From NCBI RefSeq assembly GCF_900114875.1, contig NZ_FPKW01000016.1, positions 37,571-101,570 of the forward strand: 64,000 nucleotides of DNA, written 5' to 3'. A program made the position numbers and the translations under genes. The first letter of the stretch is position 1. Each line of letters opens with the position of its first letter. Of this stretch, positions 51,939-60,660 are shown piece after piece. Under the pieces are notes generated by a model. It was not told the DNA's origin. It saw nothing but the letters and a program-made list of their open reading frames with translations, and searched no databases. This DNA is from Chryseobacterium limigenitum. Lineage in GTDB: Bacteria > Bacteroidota > Bacteroidia > Flavobacteriales > Weeksellaceae.

Positions 51939-51944
51939 TCTTTT
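51925..51944. repeat. IS right terminal inverted repeat
   Basis: Exact complement of the left repeat. Confidence 0.92.
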
Positions 51945-51961
51945 AATTTATCTAAATATTT

Positions 51962-53632
51962 TTATTTTTTCTCAATTTTGAAAGATCTTGTTTCTTTTTT
52001 ATTTTTAGCTTTTAAAATATAAATACCGGTATTTACTCCCCGTAAATCTACAGTATCTGTATTTTCTACACTTAGAATCATTCTTCCGCTTAGATCATAC
52101 ACGACCAGTTCATCCATCTTTTCTGAGATTTTTATATAATCGTTGGTAGGATTAGGATAGACTGAAATACCTTTCATATTACCTAATATATTATTAACAG
52201 ACAATACGTTAGCAGGAATCTGAAATTTAAAAAACCATACATCAGTAACACGATTAGTTGGATTATGCTCATCATTCCAAAAACCAATAACTTTCCCATC
52301 ATTCGTGATCGACGAAATGGTGTTTTTTGAATTTGCAAACTGACCAAGTTTTAATTGATGATTGCTCATAACAGTTGTACCGATGCCATTTATAAAAGAT
52401 AATGTAAAAATATTGTTTCCTGTACTTATAGGCGATGTTGTAATTACGATACCATTAAGTACAAAATTCCCGTTTGGTAATTTCTTTACCGCATATGGAC
52501 GAGAAGACATTTCAGTATATTTTAGTGTATTTCCAGCATTATCCATTTTAATCATCCACGGTACGAGATATCCTGAGCTTGAAGTAGTTCCCAAAAAAAG
52601 AGGATTATTATCACTTGTTTCTTCAGTAAAAAATACTTGATTGAATTGCGCGAGTACAGAATAATTTTTTTTCCATAAAATAGTTCCTGATCCTGAAAGT
52701 TTAACAAATAAAGCATCATAATAAGTAGTAAGAATAGTACCATCTGGAGCAACCTGATTGATACTTTCTCTTCCACCTATAAAATATCCATCATTAACAA
52801 CTTTTACATCATTAATGAAATTAGGTTTTTGAATATCTGATGATTCTATTTTAGAATTAATAAGTATATTTCCATCAATATCAAGTTTAAATAAGAAACC
52901 TTTATTAACATTCGGAACTGTATTGGCAGAATAATCTCCATTTGCAGAAACTGAGTTTACAAGCAATAGAAAATTGCTATTATCTATTTTCTTTAGTGTA
53001 GTTGATGTTTCATCCAACGATCCTTCTAACGCTTTTTTCCATACAATATTTCCTGCCTCATCAAGTCTGATGATCCAAACATCTTTCCCCGTAGAAGTTG
53101 CATGTGTGAAATCGAAATCATTAGAATTGGTATTAACTGTCAATATATACCCGTTTGTTATCGGGATTATTCTTGCGCCAGATTCATCTCCCGAACCAGC
53201 AATAGGTAAATTCCAGACAGGATTACCGCTGACATCTAGCTTTGTAACCCATAAATCATTATTCCCGCGGTTGATCATGAAAGAATTAGTTGTAGACTTC
53301 GATTGAGATACTAAGATCATACCTCCGTCATTTGAATTTATTATATCTAACGGAACATCGTCGTTATTTCCTCCAATATTTTTTTTCCATAAATAGTTTC
53401 CGTTGGTATCTATTTTTGTTAAGAAAATATCTTTTAATCCATAATTAACAGCTATATCAACATCATTACTAAGTGTACTTCCTGTAAAAACGTAATTACC
53501 ATCCGGACTGTCTACATGTTTAACATACTCTTCGACTTTAGTTCCACCAAAAGTTTTTTCCCATTCTAAGGTTTGAGTTTTAAAGAAAACAAATGAAAGC
53601 AAAGTGATTATTAACAAGAAATTCCTTTTCAT
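51962..53632 (-). CDS. secreted protein with type IX sorting domain (T9SS type A)
   Basis: 556 residues: signal peptide (LLIITLLSFVFFKTQ), repeated propeller-like blades of about 50 residues (WEKTFGGTKVEEYVKHVDS, WKKNIGGNNDDVPLDIIN, WKKALEGSLDETSTTLKKID), and a C-terminal sorting tail from about residue 475 with VYPNPTNDYIKISE, LVVYDLSGRMIL and GIYILKAKN. The PNP and YDLSG motifs mark type A cargo of the type IX system, which is exported and attached or released at the surface. The role of the propeller is unknown. Confidence 0.92.
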   Translation of the reverse strand: MKRNFLLIITLLSFVFFKTQTLEWEKTFGGTKVEEYVKHVDSPDGNYVFTGSTLSNDVDIAVNYGLKDIFLTKIDTNGNYLWKKNIGGNNDDVPLDIINSNDGGMILVSQSKSTTNSFMINRGNNDLWVTKLDVSGNPVWNLPIAGSGDESGARIIPITNGYILTVNTNSNDFDFTHATSTGKDVWIIRLDEAGNIVWKKALEGSLDETSTTLKKIDNSNFLLLVNSVSANGDYSANTVPNVNKGFLFKLDIDGNILINSKIESSDIQKPNFINDVKVVNDGYFIGGRESINQVAPDGTILTTYYDALFVKLSGSGTILWKKNYSVLAQFNQVFFTEETSDNNPLFLGTTSSSGYLVPWMIKMDNAGNTLKYTEMSSRPYAVKKLPNGNFVLNGIVITTSPISTGNNIFTLSFINGIGTTVMSNHQLKLGQFANSKNTISSITNDGKVIGFWNDEHNPTNRVTDVWFFKFQIPANVLSVNNILGNMKGISVYPNPTNDYIKISEKMDELVVYDLSGRMILSVENTDTVDLRGVNTGIYILKAKNKKETRSFKIEKK

Positions 53633-53786
53633 AGTAGAATATTTAGTTTTAACAAAAATACTGATTTTTAATATTAAAAAATGTTAGTACTATTAATTTT
53701 ACGCTATAGATTAATAAAATGTAAAAAAGATCATTTAGAATTCATAAAAAGTTAGAAAGTGTATTTTTACATTTAAATTAATCATC

Positions 53787-54650
53787 ATGAAACTTTACAT
53801 CAACACAATACTGGTATTCAGTCTATTATTCTGGGGAGCTTTGGGACGAGTTTTCAAAGGCTGTTCGAAAGCGGATGATGTGGCTCATGCAGGTAGTTAT
53901 GTAAAAAATCTTGATCATATTCCCTATCAGACCAATTATAAAACGATGGGGAGATATCTTACGGCTGAGGCTGTCATCAAAGATCCAATTTTACTTAAAA
54001 GAAATCTGGAAGCCACCGAAATTGTGGATACCAGAGTTATTAATGATTTGAAAATTAAAGATCCATCCATAAAAAATCAGGTTGACAATATTGATAAAAA
54101 ATTTCTTCCTTCCGAAAGAATAGCTGAATATCAAAAAATTATTGAAAAACATGCTAAAAGTATTAATTTTCAAGATTATAAAAAGCTGTTTAAAGTTATA
54201 AAGCTGGCTTCCAAAATGAAAAAATTCTACACTTTGGATGGTAATGTGAAAGATGATAATAAGGAAGTACAAGAAAACTATTCCTATTCGAAAAACGACT
54301 TTAATATTCATGTTCCGAAAGGTTTTTATGAAATAACTTCACTTCAAAATCCTATCATTGATAAAATTTGGATGAGCGACAATGCTATGATCACCGTTTA
54401 TTCTTTTGAAAAAAATGACAAAAAATCTTTAGAAGAATGGAAAAATTTCAAAGGTGAAAACCGTAAAATTCTACAGTTATTTGAAAGTGATGAAAGGCTG
54501 ATCAACCATTCAGTATTTTCTGAGGGTGAAAAAGTTTATGGTTCATTAAAAATTTTTAAAAAAGGAAATAAGATTTTATTCGTAGAAGTAAGCTTTGACA
54601 ACCATTTATCTTATATCGACGGACGTAAAGATCTGCTATCTAAAATTTAA
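53787..54650 (+). CDS. exported or membrane-anchored protein of unknown function
   Basis: 287 residues. An N-terminal hydrophobic segment (INTILVFSLLFWGALGRVF) is followed by a Cys (GCSKADD) that does not form a good lipobox. The centre is helical and lysine-rich (IEKHAKSINFQDYKKLFKVI); the last 120 residues are strand-rich (DFNIHVPKGFYEITSLQNP, AMITVYSFEKNDKKSLEEW), resembling a small lipoprotein-like beta domain. The family is not recognised. Monocistronic, followed by uvrC. Confidence 0.6.
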   Translation: MKLYINTILVFSLLFWGALGRVFKGCSKADDVAHAGSYVKNLDHIPYQTNYKTMGRYLTAEAVIKDPILLKRNLEATEIVDTRVINDLKIKDPSIKNQVDNIDKKFLPSERIAEYQKIIEKHAKSINFQDYKKLFKVIKLASKMKKFYTLDGNVKDDNKEVQENYSYSKNDFNIHVPKGFYEITSLQNPIIDKIWMSDNAMITVYSFEKNDKKSLEEWKNFKGENRKILQLFESDERLINHSVFSEGEKVYGSLKIFKKGNKILFVEVSFDNHLSYIDGRKDLLSKI

Positions 54651-54697
54651 AATAGGTTAAAAAAATATTAGTAACAACAGATAAAAGCAAAATTCCG

Positions 54698-54705
54698 TAA
54701 TTTTG
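54698..54705 (+). promoter_or_regulatory. -7 box of uvrC
   Basis: TAATTTTG lies 4 bases before the uvrC ATG, so transcription would begin almost at the start codon. Confidence 0.45.
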
Positions 54706-54709
54706 TTAT

Positions 54710-56500
54710 ATGAATCCTTCTTTAGAATTACAACTCAAAACTTTACCTTCCGAACCCGGCGTTTATCGTTATTATGATAAAAATGAGCATTTATTGTATG
54801 TCGGAAAGGCTAAAAATTTAAAGAAAAGGGTTCTCTCCTATTTCAACAAAAACCTTCCGGGTTACAGAACAAGAATAATGGTTGGAAAGATCCAGCGATT
54901 AGAAACAACCATTGTAAATAGCGAATACGACGCACTTTTATTGGAAAATAATCTGATAAAAGAACATCAGCCGTTTTACAATGTCATGTTGAAGGATGAT
55001 AAAACCTACCCTTGGATCTGCATTAAAAATGAAAATTTCCCCAGAATATTTTTAACGAGAACAAAGATCAAAGACGATTCAGAATATTACGGACCCTATG
55101 CAAAAGTTCGTCCTGCAAAGATTTTACTGGAAACCATTAAACATATTTACAAACTCAGAACCTGTAATTTAAATTTAGCTCCATCTAAAATTGCAGAAGG
55201 AAAATACAAAGTCTGCCTTGAATATCACATCAAAAATTGCGAAGGACCTTGTGAAGATCTGGAAAGCAAGGAAGATTATGATGAAAAAATAGATGCCATC
55301 CGCGGAATTGTAAAAGGAGATTTCCGAAAAGCAAAAGAATATCTGGTTAATCAGATGGTAAAATATGCTGAAAACCTACAATTTGAACAAGCTCAACTTA
55401 TTAAAGAAAAAATAGATATTCTTGAAGATTATCAGTCAAGAAATACAGTTGTCAACCCCAATATTGACGATGTTGATGTGTTTGGAATGACGAGTGATGA
55501 AACGGCTGCTTATGTGAATTTCTTTAAGATTAGAAACGGAAATATCATCCAAAGTTTCACGACAGAAATTAAGAAAATTCTTGAAGAATCGGACGAGGAT
55601 ATTATGGAAGAAGCTTTGATTGAAATTCGTCAGAAATTCGATTCAGATTCAAAAGAAGTTCTGCTACCTTTCCATTTATCTGTTGAGATTCCGAACGTGA
55701 AGCTGATCGTACCTAAGATGGGCGATAAAAAACGAATCGTTGAACTTTCCGAGAAAAATGCCAAAGAATATCGTTTAGAAAAACTAAAGCAGGTTCAGAT
55801 TATAGATCCGGAAAGACATGCCAACCGAATCATGGCAGAAATGCAAAAACTGCTGAGAATGCCCGTTGAGCCAAGACATATTGAAGGTTTTGACAACTCG
55901 AATATTCAGGGAACCAATCCGGTTTCTGCCTGTGTTGTTTTTAAAGACGGAAAACCAAACAAAGCAGACTATAGAATTTTCCATCCAAAAACAGTGGAAG
56001 GAGCCAATGACTTTGCGACGATGGAAGAAGTAATTTACCGTCGATACAAAAGATTGTTGGACGAAGGCGATGCTTTACCACAATTAATTTTAATCGATGG
56101 AGGAAAAGGACAGCTCTCTTCTGCAGTAAAAAGTTTAAGATTATTAGGACTTTACGGAAAAATCACCATTGTCGGAATTGCCAAAAGATTGGAGGAAATC
56201 TTCTTCCCCGAAGACCCGATTCCTTTATATCTTGATAAAAAATCTGAAACGCTTAAAATCCTTCAGAGAGTTCGAGATGAAGCACACCGTTTTGGGGTAA
56301 AACATCACAGAACCAGAAGAACAAATTCTACCATAAAATCTGAACTGGAAGAAATTCCGGGAGTCGGAGAAAAGACAATTGAGTTACTTTTATCTAAATT
56401 AAAGTCGGTAAAACGTATAAAAGAGTCCAATTTAGAAACTCTGGAAGAAATTCTTGGAAAAAGTAAGGCGAAAGTAATTTGGGAATTTTTCAATTCATAA
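54710..56500 (+). CDS. uvrC: excinuclease ABC subunit C
   Basis: 596 residues. Makes the two incisions of nucleotide excision repair with UvrB. GIY-YIG domain at the N-terminus (PSEPGVYRYYDKNEHLLYVG, KAKNLKKRVLSYF), the Cys cluster around KVCLEYHIKNCEGPCEDL, UVR helix region FEQAQLIKEKIDILEDY, RNase H-like 5' nuclease with HIEGFDNSNIQGTNPVSACV and LILIDGGKGQLSSA, and a C-terminal double HhH (EEIPGVGEKTIELLLSKLKS). All expected parts are present. It appears nearly leaderless and ends in a strong hairpin terminator. Confidence 0.97.
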   Translation: MNPSLELQLKTLPSEPGVYRYYDKNEHLLYVGKAKNLKKRVLSYFNKNLPGYRTRIMVGKIQRLETTIVNSEYDALLLENNLIKEHQPFYNVMLKDDKTYPWICIKNENFPRIFLTRTKIKDDSEYYGPYAKVRPAKILLETIKHIYKLRTCNLNLAPSKIAEGKYKVCLEYHIKNCEGPCEDLESKEDYDEKIDAIRGIVKGDFRKAKEYLVNQMVKYAENLQFEQAQLIKEKIDILEDYQSRNTVVNPNIDDVDVFGMTSDETAAYVNFFKIRNGNIIQSFTTEIKKILEESDEDIMEEALIEIRQKFDSDSKEVLLPFHLSVEIPNVKLIVPKMGDKKRIVELSEKNAKEYRLEKLKQVQIIDPERHANRIMAEMQKLLRMPVEPRHIEGFDNSNIQGTNPVSACVVFKDGKPNKADYRIFHPKTVEGANDFATMEEVIYRRYKRLLDEGDALPQLILIDGGKGQLSSAVKSLRLLGLYGKITIVGIAKRLEEIFFPEDPIPLYLDKKSETLKILQRVRDEAHRFGVKHHRTRRTNSTIKSELEEIPGVGEKTIELLLSKLKSVKRIKESNLETLEEILGKSKAKVIWEFFNS

Positions 56501-56505
56501 AAAAC

Positions 56506-56536
56506 AAAAAAGCTCTTGAATCAAGAGCTTTTTTTA
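56506..56536. terminator. bidirectional terminator
   Basis: AAGCTCTTGA and TCAAGAGCTT flanking one base, with A and T runs outside; serves uvrC and the anti-sigma gene. Confidence 0.88.
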
Positions 56537-56557
56537 TATTATCTTTTAATAAGGATA

Positions 56558-57376
56558 TTAAACTGTCCCCATCACAAACATATTTTCCATAGTCGGAGTT
56601 GCACTTCCACCCTTTTTCTCAAGAGTTATGGCAAATGCCTGAGCATTTTTTATGTTGGCGAGAGCTATTTTACTGTCTTTATCTTCTGTATACATTCCTG
56701 CACTTACAGGTTTTCCGTCTGCAATTGCCCAAAGCTGATACTGCATTCCCTCCGGAGCTTTTGGCAAGCTGTCGGCGTTTAAGTAGACTTCTTTAGATTT
56801 TTTATCCCAGAAAACCATTGCTTTGGAATCAGCATGTTTTTCTACCCCTTTTAAAACAACCATCTGCATATCTGCTCCTGACAACATCTGCCATTTCTGC
56901 TGCATTTTTTGAAGCGCCAAATCCTTAGACTGTTTTTCAGTTTCAAGTTTTGTAATAACTTCTTTGTTTTTAGACTGTGTATTCATCCAGAATAAATTTC
57001 CGGCAACACTTACTAAAAACAGGACAGAAGCTGCAACCGCATAGGTTTTCCAGCTGTTATTTTTCTGAGTATTAATCTCTTTTATTTCTCCGTGAACTTT
57101 CAGATCTTGCTTTACTTCTGAAATTACAGGTTTCGCTTCTTCAACAATCTGTTCCTGTTGAATTTTATTCCAAATCTTAGATTTTAAATCATTTGGAGGA
57201 GTCACGGCCTGAGCCGTTGCCAAATCTTCCAAAGTTTTTTGAGCTTCTTCAAAAGCCGCTTTAACTTCAGCATTGTTCTTCATCACACACTCCAAAATCC
57301 CTGCTTCCTCGGGAGAAGCAAAACCTAGAATATAAGATTCTAAAATTCCGGATGATATGTATTCCTTAGTGTTCAA
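56558..57376 (-). CDS. anti-sigma factor, RskA-like
   Basis: 272 residues. N-terminal cytoplasmic sigma-binding region (SGILESYILGFASPEEAGIL) without a zinc motif, one membrane helix near 104-125 (YAVAASVLFLVSVAGNLFW), a coiled-coil stretch of charged residues, and an exported RskA C-terminal beta domain (MVFWDKKSKEVYLNADSLPK, YQLWAIADGKPVSAG, AFAITLEKKGGSATPTMENM). It holds the co-encoded ECF sigma factor at the membrane; the gene starts one base after the sigma gene's stop. Confidence 0.9.
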   Translation of the reverse strand: MNTKEYISSGILESYILGFASPEEAGILECVMKNNAEVKAAFEEAQKTLEDLATAQAVTPPNDLKSKIWNKIQQEQIVEEAKPVISEVKQDLKVHGEIKEINTQKNNSWKTYAVAASVLFLVSVAGNLFWMNTQSKNKEVITKLETEKQSKDLALQKMQQKWQMLSGADMQMVVLKGVEKHADSKAMVFWDKKSKEVYLNADSLPKAPEGMQYQLWAIADGKPVSAGMYTEDKDSKIALANIKNAQAFAITLEKKGGSATPTMENMFVMGTV

Positions 57377-57377
57377 T

Positions 57378-57947
57378 TTATTGATAATCTTTTAACAAAT
57401 CCTTTAATTTTATCAATGCGTTCCGCATTTTCGTTTTAACAGTACCCAGCGGTATCTTCAGTTTTTCGGATATCTCATTTTGTGTATATCCCTGATAATA
57501 CGCCAGATCTATAAGCTCCTGCTTATCAGTCTCCAAACCTCCAAGAACATCTTTAAACCCGATAAAGTCGGATGTTTTATTAGTTGTCGAAAGTTCCGCA
57601 CTGTTATATACGAAATCAGGGAGTGGTTGGTTTTTAAGTTCGTTTTGGAAACCTTTTGATTTTAAGTAGTCAATTGCCGTATTTCTGGCAATATTGATCA
57701 TCCAGGTGTAAAATCGTCCTTTGGCAGAGTCATACTGAAGAATAGAGTTCCAGATTTTAACAAAAACATCCTGAATGACTTCTTCCGTATATTCTTTTGA
57801 TTGTACAATTCGAAATATCACACCATAAAGCGCACCGGAGTAATGGTCATACAAATAATGAAAACCAGCTTCGTTTTTCTCTTTCAATAAAACGATAAGT
57901 TCTTCCTCCGAATAGTTTGTTTTAATAACGAATATTTTACAATCCAA
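57378..57947 (-). CDS. ECF-family RNA polymerase sigma factor
   Basis: 189 residues. Region 2 has NEAGFHYLYDHYSGALYGVI and EEVIQDVFVKIWNSI with the -10 helix; RFYTWMINIARNTAIDYLKS is region 2.4; region 4 has KQELIDLAYYQGYTQNEISEKLKIPLGTVKTKMRNALIKL, the -35 reader. The start is TTG at 57947, as no ATG fits upstream. Spacing and pairing with an RskA-type anti-sigma identify the SigK/RskA-like pair. The divergent FAS1 gene is the probable target. Confidence 0.93.
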   Translation of the reverse strand: MDCKIFVIKTNYSEEELIVLLKEKNEAGFHYLYDHYSGALYGVIFRIVQSKEYTEEVIQDVFVKIWNSILQYDSAKGRFYTWMINIARNTAIDYLKSKGFQNELKNQPLPDFVYNSAELSTTNKTSDFIGFKDVLGGLETDKQELIDLAYYQGYTQNEISEKLKIPLGTVKTKMRNALIKLKDLLKDYQ

Positions 57948-57997
57948 ATGTAATAAAATAAACTGTATAATAAAGAAAAACCAAAAAATAATTTATA

Positions 57998-58102
57998 TCG
58001 TAAATGATTCTGGAATTAATTCAACCTTTTATTAACTCAGAAAAAATAATTTATACAAAAAGAATAATTTTTAAATCTAAAACAGAATCCACCTCGTAAA
58101 TG
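57998..58102. promoter_or_regulatory. two copies of TCGTAAATG in the sigma/FAS1 divergent region
   Basis: The nonamer TCGTAAATG occurs at 57998-58006 and 58094-58102, each about 50 bases from one of the two divergent starts. Both copies lie in the plus orientation, so only the second points towards the FAS1 gene. Confidence 0.35.
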
Positions 58103-58151
58103 CTAGGTAAGAATAAGAAATCAAATATTATTTAATTTAAAAAATCAAAAA

Positions 58152-58721
58152 ATGAATACAAGATCAAAAATCGCAGTTTTAGGAATGGTAGCTTTATCAT
58201 TTGTTTTCAGTGGAAATGTAACTGCACAGGCAATGAAAGAAAAAACAGTAATGGTAGGTGGAGCAGCAATGTATCCTTCAAAAAACATCATTGAGAATGC
58301 TGTAAACTCTAAAGATCACAAAACCCTTGTAGCAGCTGTAAAAGCAGCAGGTTTAGTTGAAACTTTACAGGGAAAAGGTCCTTTCACGGTATTGGCTCCT
58401 ACGGATGCTGCATTCGCAAAACTTCCAAAAGGAACAGTGGAAACTTTGGTAAAGCCTGAGAACAAAGAAATGCTTACAAAAATCCTTACTTACCATGTTC
58501 TTGCAGGAAAATATAATGCCAAAGAAATTTGGGCTGCGGTAAAAGCCGGAAATGGAAAAAGTATGATGAAAACTGTAGAAGGTGAAGATGTTACTTTCTG
58601 GACAAAAGGAAAAAATTTATACGTAACTGACGCTAAAGGAAATAGCGCAAAAATTACAATAGCTGATGTAAATCAGTCTAATGGTGTGATTCATGTGATC
58701 GACACTGTTTTAATGCCTTAA
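58152..58721 (+). CDS. fasciclin (FAS1) domain protein, exported
   Basis: 189 residues with signal peptide (AVLGMVALSFVFSGNVTAQ). A single FAS1 domain, residues about 50-187: NAVNSKDHKTLVAAVKAAGL, GPFTVLAPTDAAFAKLP (H1 motif), LTYHVLAGKYNAKEIW and NGVIHVIDTVLMP (H2/YH motif). Bacterial FAS1 proteins act in adhesion and envelope stress. Divergent from an ECF sigma/anti-sigma pair, in a layout resembling mycobacterial sigK-rskA with the fasciclin MPT70/MPT83, so regulation by this sigma factor is a reasonable inference. Confidence 0.92.
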   Translation: MNTRSKIAVLGMVALSFVFSGNVTAQAMKEKTVMVGGAAMYPSKNIIENAVNSKDHKTLVAAVKAAGLVETLQGKGPFTVLAPTDAAFAKLPKGTVETLVKPENKEMLTKILTYHVLAGKYNAKEIWAAVKAGNGKSMMKTVEGEDVTFWTKGKNLYVTDAKGNSAKITIADVNQSNGVIHVIDTVLMP

Positions 58722-58751
58722 TAATTTTAGTTTTTATAGTTAGCTGTTATT

Positions 58752-58789
58752 AAAAGCCCTTACCTGAAATTCAGGTAAGGGCTTTTTTT
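58752..58789 (+). terminator. FAS1 gene terminator
   Basis: A long perfect stem (AAAGCCCTTACCTGAA and complement) with T7 tail. Confidence 0.93.
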
Positions 58790-58809
58790 ATTTCTTGAAG
58801 CTGTAATCT

Positions 58810-59550
58810 TTATTTTACCGTAAAAACTTCTTTAGCATATTCTCCATTCGTTTGAGGAATTTCTATCACAACATTCCCATTTTCAAAATATCCGATGGTA
58901 GAATCTCCATTTTCCAGTTTAACTCTGAAAACATCTTTTTTTGTTGTTGCTTTAAAAGTTGCAAATGGTAGAGAACTATTAGGTTTGACCAAAATAAACT
59001 GATTATTATCAATTTGTACTTTCTGTAGATCTAATTTCCCGTTACTGTATTTACTCGCTGTGCTTTCTGTAGATACTGCAACAGTGCTGGAAACAGTATT
59101 ATTTACAGGTGTTTCAACTTCTTTTTGAGCCACAATTGCAACCGGATTAGAAACCGGAACTGTAACTAATGCCTGTTTTAAAGCATCTTGAAAACCTTCT
59201 TCAAACTCTTTGATTGTTGAATTGCCTTTCGATTCAAGTACCGTTTTACCATTACAGTCTTTAAATTCTAAAATTACTCTATTTCTCAACATCGTCTTAT
59301 CATTAATAACATCTGCATTAATGATGCTACAAGAGTTCCCCATCGCTTCCGATGGCCACTTTAATTTATCACCTTGGAGGATTACATATTTTTTTCCTTT
59401 TAAAGCATTTGCTAAAACTGTTTCTAAGTCAAAACTATTTTTAAAGGTCTGAAACTTCTCAGGGATAAAAACGTATTTATAATCAGAAACCTTTTGTCCG
59501 AAAGCAATTACTGAACAAATTATAAGTGTTAATATTGATAGTTTTTTCAT
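58810..59550 (-). CDS. exported protein of unknown function
   Basis: 246 residues with signal peptide (LSILTLIICSVIAFGQ). First half is a mixed fold (YKYVFIPEKFQTFKNSFDLE, LANALKGKKYVILQ, ILEFKDCNGKTVLESKGNST) that could be an ABC-type or TolB-N-like domain; the C-terminal half is a threonine/serine-rich linker and a beta region. The family is not identified. The frame extends 34 codons up into the previous gene, but the ATG at 59550, ten bases after the PorV-like stop, precedes a clean signal peptide. Confidence 0.7.
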   Translation of the reverse strand: MKKLSILTLIICSVIAFGQKVSDYKYVFIPEKFQTFKNSFDLETVLANALKGKKYVILQGDKLKWPSEAMGNSCSIINADVINDKTMLRNRVILEFKDCNGKTVLESKGNSTIKEFEEGFQDALKQALVTVPVSNPVAIVAQKEVETPVNNTVSSTVAVSTESTASKYSNGKLDLQKVQIDNNQFILVKPNSSLPFATFKATTKKDVFRVKLENGDSTIGYFENGNVVIEIPQTNGEYAKEVFTVK

Positions 59551-59560
59551 TTTCAAAATT

Positions 59561-60643
59561 TTAATCATTTCTAAACGTTCCCATATCCAATTTAAGAGAG
59601 AAGAAATTCGAATAGAAATTTGAACCTCCAATTCCTGAGTTTGTAATCGCATAATCTAAAGTAAGCCCTCTGTATTTGATACCGATACCCGCACTTGGCT
59701 GGAAAGACACCTTTCTTTTAAGATCTTCGATATCTGTAATATTTTGAAATCTGTTGACTCCCAATCTCACAAAGATCATTTTTTGATAGCCCACTTCAGC
59801 TCCGGCGTAAGGCGTGATACTTGCAAAATCTGTAGAAACAAGAGCTGCTGTTTTAGCAAAATCTACATTAATACCAGCTTCAGGTAAAACATAAATACTG
59901 CTGTTGATATTAAAAACTTTACTTGCGCCTACATTTAATTTAGGCATTGTAAGTTCCATTTTATCGGTTGGCGCAGGGTTAAATTCTTCCCCATTTACAA
60001 TCGTTGAAAGCTCTTTTTGGTTAATACTCCAAAAATTGACAGTTGTTGTTGCATCTCGAAGCATTCCTCCAAATTTCCATCCGTTGTCTGCCTTATAAAT
60101 TGCACCTACATCAAAACCAAAACCATAACCGCTTGCAAATTTACCCACATTTCTGTAGACAATTTTAGCATTTACTCCGACATCTAGTTTCGTATTTCCT
60201 GCAGGATTAAATGCATAAGAAATGATTGCAGCATAATCGGATTGTGAAAATTTAGTGATTTTATCATAGTCGATATTTCCCTCGGGGTCAATCAACTGAG
60301 TTGTATTCAAGATATTATCAATCCCCAATCTTACCACAGAAACTCCGAAAACACCGGTTTCCAAAACTTTTGCGTAAGCCAGATAATCATATTTCGCAAT
60401 CGATTCGAAATATTCTGCGTGCATCGCTGCTCCTTGCCAGTCTCTTTCAATCGACATCAAACCTGCCGGGTTCCACATGGGAGAATATACATCATCCTGA
60501 TTGGAAATCACAGCTCCTCCCATAGCAAGGCCTCTGGCTCCTGCTCCGATATTCAAGAATTCGTTGGAATATTTCCTTATAATCTGAGCCTGAGAAGTCC
60601 CAAATAATACGAAAGAAGCAAGTAAAAAATATTTTTTCATCAT
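59561..60643 (-). CDS. PorV/PorQ-like outer-membrane barrel protein
   Basis: 360 residues, signal peptide (FLLASFVLFGTSQAQ) and a FadL-type barrel: the conserved start EFLNIGAGARGLAMGGAVIS with SPMWNPAGL, strands such as FGVSVVRLGIDNI and GVNAKIVYRNVGKFASGYGF, and the closing GLTLDYAITNSGIGGSNFYS. PorV binds type IX cargo at the outer membrane; this is a PorV-type paralogue (PorV2), not certainly the core one. It is the middle gene of a three-gene minus-strand run with the DMT transporter upstream. Confidence 0.82.
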   Translation of the reverse strand: MMKKYFLLASFVLFGTSQAQIIRKYSNEFLNIGAGARGLAMGGAVISNQDDVYSPMWNPAGLMSIERDWQGAAMHAEYFESIAKYDYLAYAKVLETGVFGVSVVRLGIDNILNTTQLIDPEGNIDYDKITKFSQSDYAAIISYAFNPAGNTKLDVGVNAKIVYRNVGKFASGYGFGFDVGAIYKADNGWKFGGMLRDATTTVNFWSINQKELSTIVNGEEFNPAPTDKMELTMPKLNVGASKVFNINSSIYVLPEAGINVDFAKTAALVSTDFASITPYAGAEVGYQKMIFVRLGVNRFQNITDIEDLKRKVSFQPSAGIGIKYRGLTLDYAITNSGIGGSNFYSNFFSLKLDMGTFRND

Positions 60644-60660
60644 ATAAGTTTGATGCTTAG

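Larger units (their letters stand above)
50064..51944. mobile_element. IS1182-family insertion sequence
   Basis: A complete element of about 1.88 kb bounded by 20-bp perfect terminal inverted repeats (50064-50083 and 51925-51944; core GAGGCTGTCTCAAAAG). It carries one intact transposase gene on the minus strand. No clear target-site duplication is visible beside the A/T-rich ends. It lies between the ends of two convergent host genes and disrupts neither. The intact ends and reading frame suggest recent arrival. Confidence 0.92.

Noticed and set aside
51962..53632. IS insertion into a gene
   Set aside because: The cargo gene ends 18 bases outside the IS border with its full sorting tail, so it is intact.
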